From: an uncultured Collinsella sp.
Lineage (GTDB): Bacteria > Actinomycetota > Coriobacteriia > Coriobacteriales > Coriobacteriaceae
Length of the DNA stretch: 64,000 nucleotides
Direction of reading: 5' to 3'
Assembly: GCA_900541035.1 (NCBI GenBank)
Contig: UQIN01000009.1
Location: 17,020-81,019, forward strand
This document shows, one piece after another, positions 26,730 to 34,333 of this stretch. The stretch's first letter is position 1. The number at the start of each line of letters is the position of its first letter. The notes below the pieces were generated by a model. It did not search any database. It was not told the DNA's origin and saw nothing but the letters and a program-made list of their open reading frames with translations. A program made the translations under genes and the position numbers.

Positions 26730-27308
26730 GTGGTCACGACGACGTTTGCTTCGCCTTTGGGCGAAATCTTGCTTGCCGCTGATGGCCGCGGTCTGACGGG
26801 GCTTTGGTTTGAGGGACAGGAGCATTTTGGCTCCACGCTTCTCAAAGAAGATCCTGAACATGTTGAAGGCGCCGATGCAGTTTCTGGTGCTGGCGGCATG
26901 TCGTCGGTGAGTCCTGCAAATGGTGCGGCTTCTTCGGTGCTTGAGCGTTCGTGGGCTTGGCTGAATGCTTATTTTGCAGGGCAGGAACCTCGGTTTACGC
27001 CGCCGTTGCATTTGATTGGCACGGCGTTTCAGCGTGAAGTTTGGTACGAGCTGCTTTCTATTCCGCGTGGCGAGGTCGCTACGTATGGCGAGATCGCCCA
27101 GCGTGTTGCGGCTCGACATCGTGTGCCGGGAAATGAGACACCCGTTGTGTTTCCCCGTGCCGTGGGGGCCGCGGTCGCTCGCAACCCTGTTTCGATTATT
27201 GTGCCATGCCATCGCGTGGTGGCGGCCGACGGCTCGCTTAACGGATATGCCGGCGGGCTTGATCGCAAGGAGTGGCTGCTTCGGCTTGAGGGCGCGTACG
27301 AGGAGTAG
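26730..27308 (+). CDS. ogt: Methylated-DNA--protein-cysteine methyltransferase
   Basis: 192 aa. Repairs O6-alkylguanine by suicide transfer to the Cys in SIIVPCHRVVAADGSLNGYA. DNA-binding block FQREVWYELLSIPRGEVATY. The GTG at 26730 follows AAGGAG. A poorly conserved Ser/Gly/Ala-rich linker at about residues 45-70 separates the N-terminal domain. Monocistronic. Confidence 0.92.
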   Translation: MVTTTFASPLGEILLAADGRGLTGLWFEGQEHFGSTLLKEDPEHVEGADAVSGAGGMSSVSPANGAASSVLERSWAWLNAYFAGQEPRFTPPLHLIGTAFQREVWYELLSIPRGEVATYGEIAQRVAARHRVPGNETPVVFPRAVGAAVARNPVSIIVPCHRVVAADGSLNGYAGGLDRKEWLLRLEGAYEE

Positions 27309-27619
27309 CGTTCGAGTGCTTTGCCTGTAGTAGCCGACTTCGACCAAAGCTCGCTCGAGTTCGCTTTGATCAGAGCACTTAAGACCCTTGTTTTCTGTCA
27401 ATAGTGCTATTTGTTCGTTGATGGATATCCGCGACTTCTGGTATTTCATTAAGCCTCTTGATAGAAAAAGAGCTGGAGTTGCGCATCGTTGAGAGGCTTT
27501 CCAGCTTTAGCAAAACAAACTTATAAGATGCGACGGGCCGCGTCAAGATAATTACCGGACGGCCTAGGAGGCGGCTGGTTGGCTGGCTTAAAACCCAGCG
27601 CGTGAAATGACGCTCCACG
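27309..27619. other. 311-bp intergenic region
   Basis: Between convergent ogt and the GyrI-like gene. It contains an imperfect dyad 27339-27362 (CAAAGC / GCTTTG) flanked by AGTGCT / AGCACT, which could be a bidirectional terminator. The rest is AT-richer with no supported gene. Confidence 0.5.
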
Positions 27620-28258
27620 CTATTCAGCGCGCTTGATAGGATGACGAACCACAGTCTTAAGTTTCTCCGGCGCACACTTGCGTGGATCGGAGAGATAGAT
27701 TTCGTGATGTAAACGGGTGTCTGAGAAGTCGGGAACATAGCCCAGCTCGGTCGTGTATTCATGCATAGCGTCTACGGTCGCCGGTTCGTTGTCGTAGGGC
27801 CCGGTGTGCATGCATTGAACGCAGAGACCCTCGTCAACTTTAAGCAGTTCGACGGCGGAAAAGTCCAGTTTCTTTTTGGTCGTGGCTTCCGCGACTGCCC
27901 AGTCAAAGTCATCTCGGGTGACGAAATCGGGCAGGCGGATGCACGAGATAAAGTTGAAATTGTCCTTGCGGGCATAATCGATGTCGCCGCTCGGGGACTC
28001 TTGCCACCAGAAACCCTCGAGCGGCGGTACCACAAAGTCGAAATAGCCCTCGATACTCCTTGAGCCTTTCTTTGACATCTTGACGGTATAGGCGATGCCG
28101 TAAAGTAGCGGCAGGGCGTTTTGATACTCGCCACCTTCGGTATTTGGGTCGCCCTTTCCGCGAACGGCAACGTAGCTCATAGGCGGGACAGTTACGATAC
28201 TCGGCTTGCTTGCAGGTTTGTAGAGCTCCTTGCATACCTTCTTAAAGTCGAACGCCAT
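27620..28258 (-). CDS. GyrI-like small-molecule-binding domain protein
   Basis: 212 aa. Begins MAFDFKKVCKELYKPASKPS; blocks VTVPPMSYVAVRGKGDPN and CVQCMHTGPYDNEPATVDAM are typical of the GyrI-like (SHS2/Rob C-terminal) family that binds hydrophobic or aromatic ligands and is often linked to multidrug responses. No DNA-binding domain. The ATG at 28258 follows AAAGGCGG. Monocistronic, convergent with ogt. Confidence 0.85.
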   Translation of the reverse strand: MAFDFKKVCKELYKPASKPSIVTVPPMSYVAVRGKGDPNTEGGEYQNALPLLYGIAYTVKMSKKGSRSIEGYFDFVVPPLEGFWWQESPSGDIDYARKDNFNFISCIRLPDFVTRDDFDWAVAEATTKKKLDFSAVELLKVDEGLCVQCMHTGPYDNEPATVDAMHEYTTELGYVPDFSDTRLHHEIYLSDPRKCAPEKLKTVVRHPIKRAE

Positions 28259-28433
28259 GTTGGCCGCCTTTCTGCGTATTGGCCTGCTTGGATAACGGAA
28301 TCATATCATAGAAACGAACAGCTGTTCGAATGATTTTGCTGACAGATAGAGATGCGTGCGTTGTGTTTGGCGGTCGGCCTGACCCCGTCGATGATTTCTC
28401 TGCCTCCCGGCGCTTGTCTGCGCTCCCCGTTTC

Positions 28434-28474
28434 CCCATATAAAACCTGCCAAAATGAACCTGTCCCTTTTTGGT
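28434..28474 (-). repeat. GGGACAGG hairpin repeat, copy B (inverted)
   Basis: Minus-strand copy of the interspersed hairpin repeat with loop AGGGACAGGTTCA and right arm TTTTGGCAGG; the distal left arm is eroded (ACCAAAA only). Lies about 50 bp upstream of the ABC ATPase gene. Confidence 0.8.
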
Positions 28475-28527
28475 CGGCGTGAAATGGGTAATACTAAAGA
28501 GTTATCCGACCAGATGGGAACCGATCG

Positions 28528-29229
28528 ATGGCTTATATCGAATTCAAAGACGTCATCAAAGCATACGGCGAGGGCGATGCCCGCATTCATGCACTCGACG
28601 GCGCGAGCTTTACCGTTGAGCGTGGCGAGCTCGCCATTATCCTGGGCGCCTCGGGTGCCGGCAAGACCACGGCGCTCAACATCCTGGGCGGCATGGATAC
28701 GGTAACCTCCGGCACCGTGACGGTGGACGGGCGCGACGTGAGCGCTGCCAACGAGGCACAGCTTGTGGAATACCGCCGCGCCGACGTGGGCTTTGTCTTC
28801 CAGTTCTACAATCTGGTTCCCAACCTGACGGCCCTCGAAAACGTTGAGCTCGCAGCTCAGATCTGCCCCGATTCGCTCGATGCTGAGCAAACGCTTCGCC
28901 AGGTTGGCCTGGGCGAGCGCCTCGCCAACTTCCCCGCGCAGCTTTCGGGCGGCGAGCAGCAGCGCGTTTCCATTGCCCGCGCGCTGGCAAAGAACCCCAA
29001 GCTGCTTTTGTGCGACGAGCCCACGGGTGCACTCGACTACAAAACCGGCAAGCAGATTTTGCAGTTGCTGCAGGACACCTGCCACAAGCAGGGCATCACG
29101 GTCATTATCATCACCCATAACTCCGCGCTGGCGCCCATGGCCGATCGCCTGATCCGCTTTAAGAGCGGCCGCGTGGAGAGCGAGACGGTCCAGCAAAATC
29201 CCGTGCCGATCGAGACGATCGAGTGGTAG
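28528..29229 (+). CDS. ABC transporter ATP-binding protein, MacB/LolD type
   Basis: 233 aa. Walker A LGASGAGKTTALNILGGMDT, Q-loop FVFQFYNLVPNLTALENV, signature LSGGEQQRVSIARALAKNP, Walker B LLLCDEPTGALD. Pairs with the FtsX-type permease encoded immediately downstream. Such systems act as mechanotransmission machines for peptide, antibiotic or lipoprotein handling rather than as classical importers. Substrate unknown. Confidence 0.93.
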   Translation: MAYIEFKDVIKAYGEGDARIHALDGASFTVERGELAIILGASGAGKTTALNILGGMDTVTSGTVTVDGRDVSAANEAQLVEYRRADVGFVFQFYNLVPNLTALENVELAAQICPDSLDAEQTLRQVGLGERLANFPAQLSGGEQQRVSIARALAKNPKLLLCDEPTGALDYKTGKQILQLLQDTCHKQGITVIIITHNSALAPMADRLIRFKSGRVESETVQQNPVPIETIEW

Positions 29230-29234
29230 CGCCC

Positions 29235-32000
29235 ATGGACCAAGATCGCCAAAACAGCCAAAACCACGATACGGAGCACGCGGGCCGCGACCGGGAGTTC
29301 GCGACCTATCGTACCGCCCAAAGCTCAAACGATATGGTGCCGACGGTATTTCGCCGTGGCATCTACCGCACGATTCGGGGCAGTCTTAAGCGCTTCCTAT
29401 CTATCGTGGTCATCACCGCGCTTGGCGTGAGCGTGATGTGCGGCCTTAAGGCGGGCTGCGAGGATTTGCGCGATTCGGTCGACGCTTATTTTGACCGGCA
29501 GAACGTCTATGACATTAACGTACAGTCGACCTGTGGCCTTACGCGCGACGATCTTGCGGCCATTCAAGAGGTCGACGGCGTCGAGACGGCCGAAGGCATC
29601 TACACCGAGACCGCCTACACCGCCGTGGGCACAACGCGCGAGCGCGTGGTCGTGCAAAGTCTCTCCAAGGAGAACATCGATCAGCCGGTGCTGGTGAACG
29701 GCGATTTGCCCGAGAGTGCCGATGAGGTCGCGGTGACTTCGAAGTTCCTGAAGGCTTCGGGCAAAAAGCTCGGCGATACGGTGAGCTTTGCCGCCAACGA
29801 TGCGAGCTCATCGAACCAAAGCGCCAAGGATCAGTTTGCCGATGGGGACTACACCATCACGGCCGAGGTCCTCGATTCCACCGACGTGAGCTCTGACTCG
29901 ACAGTCAATGCCTTTCGCGCTGCTTCGGCTGCGGACTATAAGTTCTATGTGAACGAGGACGCCGCGACGTCGTCGTCCTATTCCGCGATCCACGTGGTCG
30001 TCGAGGGAGCCAAGAGCCTCAACTCCTATTCGGATGCCTACACGGCAAAGATCAATGAGGTCAAGGGCAATATCGAGAAGATCCGCGAGGAACGTGAGAA
30101 GGCGCGCGCTCAGGAGCTGACGGTCGACACGCCGGCAAGCTTGGATGCGGCCGAGCGCCAGGCGAATATGCTCTTTGGGATTGAACAAGGCAACATCAAT
30201 CGTATGGCCGAGGGCAGTGAGGAGCGCGTCCAGGCTCAGGCCGAGTTGGACCAGCGCCGCGCCGCCGCCGACCAGCAGTTTGCCGATGCCCGCGCCGAGC
30301 TTTCCGACCTGGGCGAATGCACCTGGTACATCCAGGACCGCGGCAATATCGCAAGCTACTCGAGCGTCGAGAGCGATAGTTCCTCAATCGAGGCCATCGC
30401 CACGGTGTTCCCGTTCATCTTCTTTATCGTCGCCGTGCTCATCAGTCTTACCACCGCCACGCGTATGGTTGAGGAGGAGCGCACACTCATCGGCCTGTAT
30501 AAGGCGCTCGGTTATTCGCGCGGGCGCATCCTGTCCAAATACGTGGACTATGCGCTGTGGGCTTGTCTGATCGGCGGCGTGCTCGGCAACATCATCGGCT
30601 TTGTGGGCCTGCCGCTGTTCTTGTTTACGGTGTTCGACGACATGTACTCGCTGCCTCAGATGCTGCTTTCGTACGACATCGTGTCCTCGATCGTGTCGGT
30701 TGCGCTGTTTGCCGTGGGCGTGGTGGGCGCCACGATTGTCGCCTGCCGCCACGAGATGGCCGAGACCCCAGCCTCACTCATGCGCCCCAAGGCTCCGCGC
30801 GCCGGCTCGCGCATCTTGCTTGAGCGTATCGGCTTTATCTGGCACCGCATGGGCTTTTTGAACAAGGTGGCAGCGCGTAACCTGTTCCGCTACAAAAAGC
30901 GTGCCTTTATGACCATCTTCGGTATCGCCGGCTGCACGGCGCTCGTGATCTGCGGCATGGGCATCCGCGACACGTCGGTCGCGCTTTCGCCCAAGCAGTA
31001 CGGGCATATCACGCGCTATGACCTGCTGGCGGTTGCCAATCCCGACGATTTTTCGCAGACGTGCGCGGCATTGGATGAGCGCAGCGCAGCCAAGGATTCC
31101 AACGTGACCGTGACTTCGACGCTGCCGATTATGACCGACAACGTCACCTTTACATTTGACGGCAAGAGCGAGACCGTGCAGCTGATCGTGGTGCCCGATG
31201 ACCGCACGAACGATCTGGACGACTACGTGTGCCTCGAGGATGAGTCCAAAGAGCCGCTGTCTTTGCGTGACGGAGACGTGTATCTGAGCAAGAGTTCACA
31301 GCTGGTACTGGGGATTCAGCCGGGCGATACGGCGCACGTCCAGGATTCGTCGCTCAATGTTGCCAAGGTCAAAGTCAGCGACATTTCGCTCAACTATCTG
31401 GGCAACACGCTTTACATGACGCAGAGTACCTATGAGCGTGCGTTCGGTCGAAGCGCACGCCTCAACGGCGTCTTTGTGCTGCTTAAGGGTTCGTCGGCCG
31501 ACCAGATTGTGTTTAGCAAGAAAATTAAGAGCGACGGTTGGCTCACCATCTCGAGCACGGCCGAACATTGGCAGAACTACGAGGCGAACTTTACGATTAT
31601 CAATTCTGTCGTGGTGCTCGTGACCTTTATGGCAGCATGCCTATCGTTTGTGGTGGTGTTTACGCTGTCCAACACGAATATCTCCGAGCGCGAGCGCGAG
31701 CTGGCGACCATTAAGGTGCTGGGCTTCCGTCGCGGCGAGGTGCACCACTACGTCAACAAGGAGACGTTAATCCTCACGGCGATCGGCGCTGCGCTGGGCG
31801 TGCCGCTAGGCGGCTTGCTGGCCGAGAGCTTTACCTACATTTTGCAGATGCCGTCGCTGTACTTTGACGTTGAGGTCGAGTCGCTGAGCTACGTGCTATC
31901 CGTGTTGCTGGCCTTTGCGTTCACAATCATCGTCAACCTCGCCACCAACCGAACGCTCAACAAGATCGACATGGTCGGCGCCCTCAAAAGCGCCGAGTAG
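29235..32000 (+). CDS. Large FtsX-domain ABC permease
   Basis: 921 aa. TM1 near residue 50 (FLSIVVITALGVSVMCGLKA), a large extracytoplasmic region including a Gln/Ala/Glu-rich coiled coil at about 270-360, FtsX domain 1 (about 390-520; IFFIVAVLISLTTATRMVEE), a second TM1-like segment near 560, an extracytoplasmic domain, and FtsX domain 2 (about 790-915; VVVLVTFMAACLSFVVVFTL). Length and twin FtsX domains fit the long Firmicute/Actinobacterial permeases. The start is uncertain: the GTG at 29223 overlaps the ATPase gene; the ATG at 29235 is used here. Followed directly by repeat copy C. Confidence 0.9.
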   Translation: MDQDRQNSQNHDTEHAGRDREFATYRTAQSSNDMVPTVFRRGIYRTIRGSLKRFLSIVVITALGVSVMCGLKAGCEDLRDSVDAYFDRQNVYDINVQSTCGLTRDDLAAIQEVDGVETAEGIYTETAYTAVGTTRERVVVQSLSKENIDQPVLVNGDLPESADEVAVTSKFLKASGKKLGDTVSFAANDASSSNQSAKDQFADGDYTITAEVLDSTDVSSDSTVNAFRAASAADYKFYVNEDAATSSSYSAIHVVVEGAKSLNSYSDAYTAKINEVKGNIEKIREEREKARAQELTVDTPASLDAAERQANMLFGIEQGNINRMAEGSEERVQAQAELDQRRAAADQQFADARAELSDLGECTWYIQDRGNIASYSSVESDSSSIEAIATVFPFIFFIVAVLISLTTATRMVEEERTLIGLYKALGYSRGRILSKYVDYALWACLIGGVLGNIIGFVGLPLFLFTVFDDMYSLPQMLLSYDIVSSIVSVALFAVGVVGATIVACRHEMAETPASLMRPKAPRAGSRILLERIGFIWHRMGFLNKVAARNLFRYKKRAFMTIFGIAGCTALVICGMGIRDTSVALSPKQYGHITRYDLLAVANPDDFSQTCAALDERSAAKDSNVTVTSTLPIMTDNVTFTFDGKSETVQLIVVPDDRTNDLDDYVCLEDESKEPLSLRDGDVYLSKSSQLVLGIQPGDTAHVQDSSLNVAKVKVSDISLNYLGNTLYMTQSTYERAFGRSARLNGVFVLLKGSSADQIVFSKKIKSDGWLTISSTAEHWQNYEANFTIINSVVVLVTFMAACLSFVVVFTLSNTNISERERELATIKVLGFRRGEVHHYVNKETLILTAIGAALGVPLGGLLAESFTYILQMPSLYFDVEVESLSYVLSVLLAFAFTIIVNLATNRTLNKIDMVGALKSAE

Positions 32001-32051
32001 CCTACCAAAAAGGGACAGGTTCATTTTTGGTAGGTTTTATCTGGGCAAACG
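32001..32051 (+). repeat. GGGACAGG hairpin repeat, copy C
   Basis: Begins at the base after the permease stop. Both arms carry the same change (CCTACCAAAA and TTTTGGTAGG), preserving pairing relative to the consensus CCTGCC / GGCAGG. It runs into the terminator at 32047-32085. Confidence 0.9.
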
Positions 32052-32085
32052 CCGGGCAACAATTAGGTGGCCCGGCGTTTGTTAC
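32047..32085 (+). terminator. Terminator of the FtsX-type ABC operon
   Basis: AACGCCGGGC / GCCCGGCGTT with an 11-nt loop followed by TGTTACTTTGTTTG. Directly abuts repeat copy C, whose last bases (CAAACG) start this stem. Confidence 0.8.
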
Positions 32086-32122
32086 TTTGTTTGACTATGG
32101 GCGCGTGTGTTGTTCGGCACCT

Positions 32123-32443
32123 TTACTGATCAATCCAGTGCTGCGCATAGCTCTTAATTTCCTCGGTAAAACCGTCAAGGTCGTCAAGAGTGATCACGTT
32201 GTCGATAAGTAAGTTGGCTATCTCGCGGTGCATTGTGCTGCGGCGAATGTCGGTTGCTATTACGCCTGAGGACAGCTTGTCCCTATTGATACGTTCTTCT
32301 AGTGCCCAAAATCTACTGGACGCTTCGCCGCTGCCGTTCAGTATCTCGACGTACTGGTCGATGAGCTCCTCCATATGGCGCTCTTGCCATTCAGGGAGTA
32401 GCTTCTTAAACAGTTTCCAGTCGCTTTCGGCTACGTCTCGCAT
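32123..32443 (-). CDS. Small conserved protein of unknown function
   Basis: 106 aa, starting MRDVAESDWKLFKKLLPEWQ, acidic and helical, no TM segment. I recall similar ~100-aa proteins often mislabelled 'multidrug transporter' in databases; nothing here supports transport. The ATG at 32443 is preceded by GGAGGAAAT; the longer frame enters repeat copy D. Confidence 0.75.
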   Translation of the reverse strand: MRDVAESDWKLFKKLLPEWQERHMEELIDQYVEILNGSGEASSRFWALEERINRDKLSSGVIATDIRRSTMHREIANLLIDNVITLDDLDGFTEEIKSYAQHWIDQ

Positions 32444-32461
32444 ATTTCCTCCGCTCGTCAA

Positions 32462-32512
32462 ACCTGTCAAAAAGGGACAGGTTTATTTTGGCAGGTTTTA
32501 TCTGCGCAAACG
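32462..32512 (+). repeat. GGGACAGG hairpin repeat, copy D
   Basis: ACCTGTCAAAAAGGGACAGG, then TTTATTTTGGCAGG and TTTTATCTGCGCAAACG. The left-arm change CCTGTC still allows a G-U pair with GGCAGG. It lies between two minus-strand genes and merges with the GC-rich hairpin at 32507-32545. Confidence 0.85.
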
Positions 32513-32545
32513 CCGAGCGGCCCACGGGCTGCCCGGCGTTTGCTA
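32507..32545 (-). terminator. Terminator of the MerR gene
   Basis: AAACGCCG.GC / GC.CGGCGTTT around a GGCCCACGGGCT loop. On the minus strand it follows the MerR gene stop at 32543. As in copy C, the repeat ends in the stem of a CGCCG hairpin. Confidence 0.65.
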
Positions 32546-32920
32546 CTTTGCTATCTTCTGCTCGCAGGCGTGGATGAGGTCGTCGTAGTGGGCAATCTTG
32601 TAATTGAGGCGATCGAGACCGGCCTGCATTTCGGCAATGCGCTCGGTGACCTGGTCGCGCTGTTCTTCGAGAATGGCTCTGCGCGCCGTCATGGTTTCGT
32701 CACCCTGTTCCAAGAGCTGCATATATTCGATGAGCGCTTCGATTGAGACGCTTGCACCGCGCATACACTTGACGAACTTGATGCGCGCGCAGTCTTGTTC
32801 ATCGTAGTCGCGAACGCCATTTTCGTTGCGGTGTACACGAGGCAGCAAGCCAATGCGCTCGTAATAGCGCAGGGTGTCGGCCGAAATGCCGTACTCTTTG
32901 GAAACCTCGGCAATCCTCAT
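32543..32920 (-). CDS. MerR-family transcriptional regulator
   Basis: 125 aa. HTH and wing MRIAEVSKEYGISADTLRYY and ERIGLLPRVHRNENGVRDYD, followed by the dimerisation helix (about residues 75-120). It lacks the Cys residues of metal sensors at the usual places and resembles the small AdhR/YfmP group that senses aldehydes or redox state. The target gene is not evident. Confidence 0.9.
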   Translation of the reverse strand: MRIAEVSKEYGISADTLRYYERIGLLPRVHRNENGVRDYDEQDCARIKFVKCMRGASVSIEALIEYMQLLEQGDETMTARRAILEEQRDQVTERIAEMQAGLDRLNYKIAHYDDLIHACEQKIAK

Positions 32921-32945
32921 GAGGCAACTCCTTCGATGTCTTTTC

Positions 32946-33012
32946 AGTTGCGGTGATATAGTTCCTAGATTCGGTCATTTGGGCCTTAAATAGGAACTAT
33001 ATCACCGCAACT
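32946..33012. repeat. 67-bp palindromic element, copy 1
   Basis: Perfect 22-bp arms: AGTTGCGGTGATATAGTTCC plus TA, and the reverse complement at the other end, around a 23-nt centre. Located between the XRE gene 3' end and the MerR gene 5' end. The same 20-bp arms and the same total length occur at 41455-41521. Confidence 0.9.
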
Positions 33013-33058
33013 TAGGGGGAGGGTCGTCGGCTGGGGCTTGCCGGCGGGACGGGGCAAA

Positions 33059-33961
33059 CTAGGCTTGCTTGCGGTGCTTCCATTGTTTTCGGCACCAGTG
33101 CATGAGTGCTCCTACGACGGGGATGGTGATGAGGATTACCCAGGCGGGATGGGGCTGTCCCAGGCAGAGCCACATGTAGAGGAACCAGGCAATGGCAGCT
33201 GCCGGATAGATGCTGCCGATGAGCTTAGACAGGCGGCGCCGGTCGATAAAGTCGCCAATGGCGTAGTAGACGGGAATCAAAAAGACGAGGAAGAGCCCCA
33301 TGCCCCACGTGCCGTAGGCAATGCCGAGCGCCAGATAGGCGAGGGCGATAAGCGCGGGGAAGGGAAACTTGTTCCACGCACGACCGAGCTTGGTGTGGAA
33401 GTGCTTGCCATGATGGTCGAGCTTGTTGTGTGCCTCCTTCCAGCTTGAAAACGTTTCGCCGTCGATAGTGACGGTGCCGTCGGCATTGGTATGCACGCTA
33501 TGCCCATCATCCTCGAGCGTATCGACGTGCACGCCGCCCGGTCCCACATGGACTTCTTCGCCCTTGCGATCGTTGGTTACGTGGATGCCATTCCAGCCAA
33601 CGTGAACCTCTTCGCCCTTATCGGGATCGATAACGTGGATGCCGTGCTCAAGGGAAATGTCGACGAGTGGCTTGTCACCACAGCGAGCATTGTCAGCGGA
33701 GTTCTCAGTCTCTTCGGTCTCATCCGAAGCCTCGGTGCCGCCGTCGCCGTCTCCAACTGCCTCCCCGTACAGCAGCTCATCCAGCGACACGCCATACAGC
33801 GCGGCGAGCGCAATAAGGTTATCGGTATCGGGCGAGGATTCGCTGCGCTCCCATTTACTGACAGCCTGACGACTCACACCCAGCTGGGCGGCAAGCGCCT
33901 CCTGAGAAAGCCCGGCAGCCTTGCGGCGATCAACGAGCCGCTGCGCCATCGCAAGATCCAT
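33059..33961 (-). CDS. XRE-family regulator fused to a membrane domain with GIHV/EEVHVG repeats
   Basis: 300 aa. HTH_3 domain 5-60 (KAAGLSQEALAAQLGVSRQA, VSKWERSESSPDTDNLIALA), acidic linker, then imperfect beta-type repeats at about 105-170 (GIHVIDPDKGEEVHVGWN, GIHVTNDRKGEEVHVGPG, GVHVDTLEDDGHSVHTNADG). At the C-terminus are about three membrane segments (from about residue 205 to 290). A membrane-tethered DNA-binding protein, perhaps an envelope-stress sensor. The ATG at 33961 follows AAAGGAACTGTC. Confidence 0.8.
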   Translation of the reverse strand: MDLAMAQRLVDRRKAAGLSQEALAAQLGVSRQAVSKWERSESSPDTDNLIALAALYGVSLDELLYGEAVGDGDGGTEASDETEETENSADNARCGDKPLVDISLEHGIHVIDPDKGEEVHVGWNGIHVTNDRKGEEVHVGPGGVHVDTLEDDGHSVHTNADGTVTIDGETFSSWKEAHNKLDHHGKHFHTKLGRAWNKFPFPALIALAYLALGIAYGTWGMGLFLVFLIPVYYAIGDFIDRRRLSKLIGSIYPAAAIAWFLYMWLCLGQPHPAWVILITIPVVGALMHWCRKQWKHRKQA

Positions 33962-34209
33962 GACAGTTCCTTTCATGTGGTGACCGTAATCGAATGAGCC
34001 GAGTATGCCGAGAACAACCGGTAGCGACCACCATTTCTAGTTAGAATCTGCCTCAACCCTACCGCAACTACCAGTAGCAACCCCCAACGACCAGCCATTT
34101 CATGACAAATGTCAGTGCAAGTAACAGCCAGGAGCACCTATCATTCCAAATCTTTCAGACCAAGCACCCGCAGCAAGAAGACGACTAGCCTCGGCGAGTA
34201 TGTAAACGA

Positions 34210-34311
34210 AGGGCCCTCCGACCCCCCGCCCGACGATTTCGATTGGCGACCTTTGACGGAGTCAAGGGAGGAGCCAAATCGAAATACGTCGGGCGGGGGT
34301 CGGAGGGCCCG
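34210..34311. repeat. Long imperfect hairpin after pfkA
   Basis: Outer arms GGGCCCTCCGACCCCC... and their complement ending GGGTCGGAGGGCCC, continuing through CGCCCGACG and TTTCGATT / AATCGAAA with single bulges, about 40 bp per arm. The inner loop lies around TTTGACGGAGTCAA. Same architecture and position (gene 3' end) as the family I and II hairpins, but the loop sequence is different. Confidence 0.75.
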
Positions 34312-34333
34312 ATGGGATGGATTTACGCCGAGG

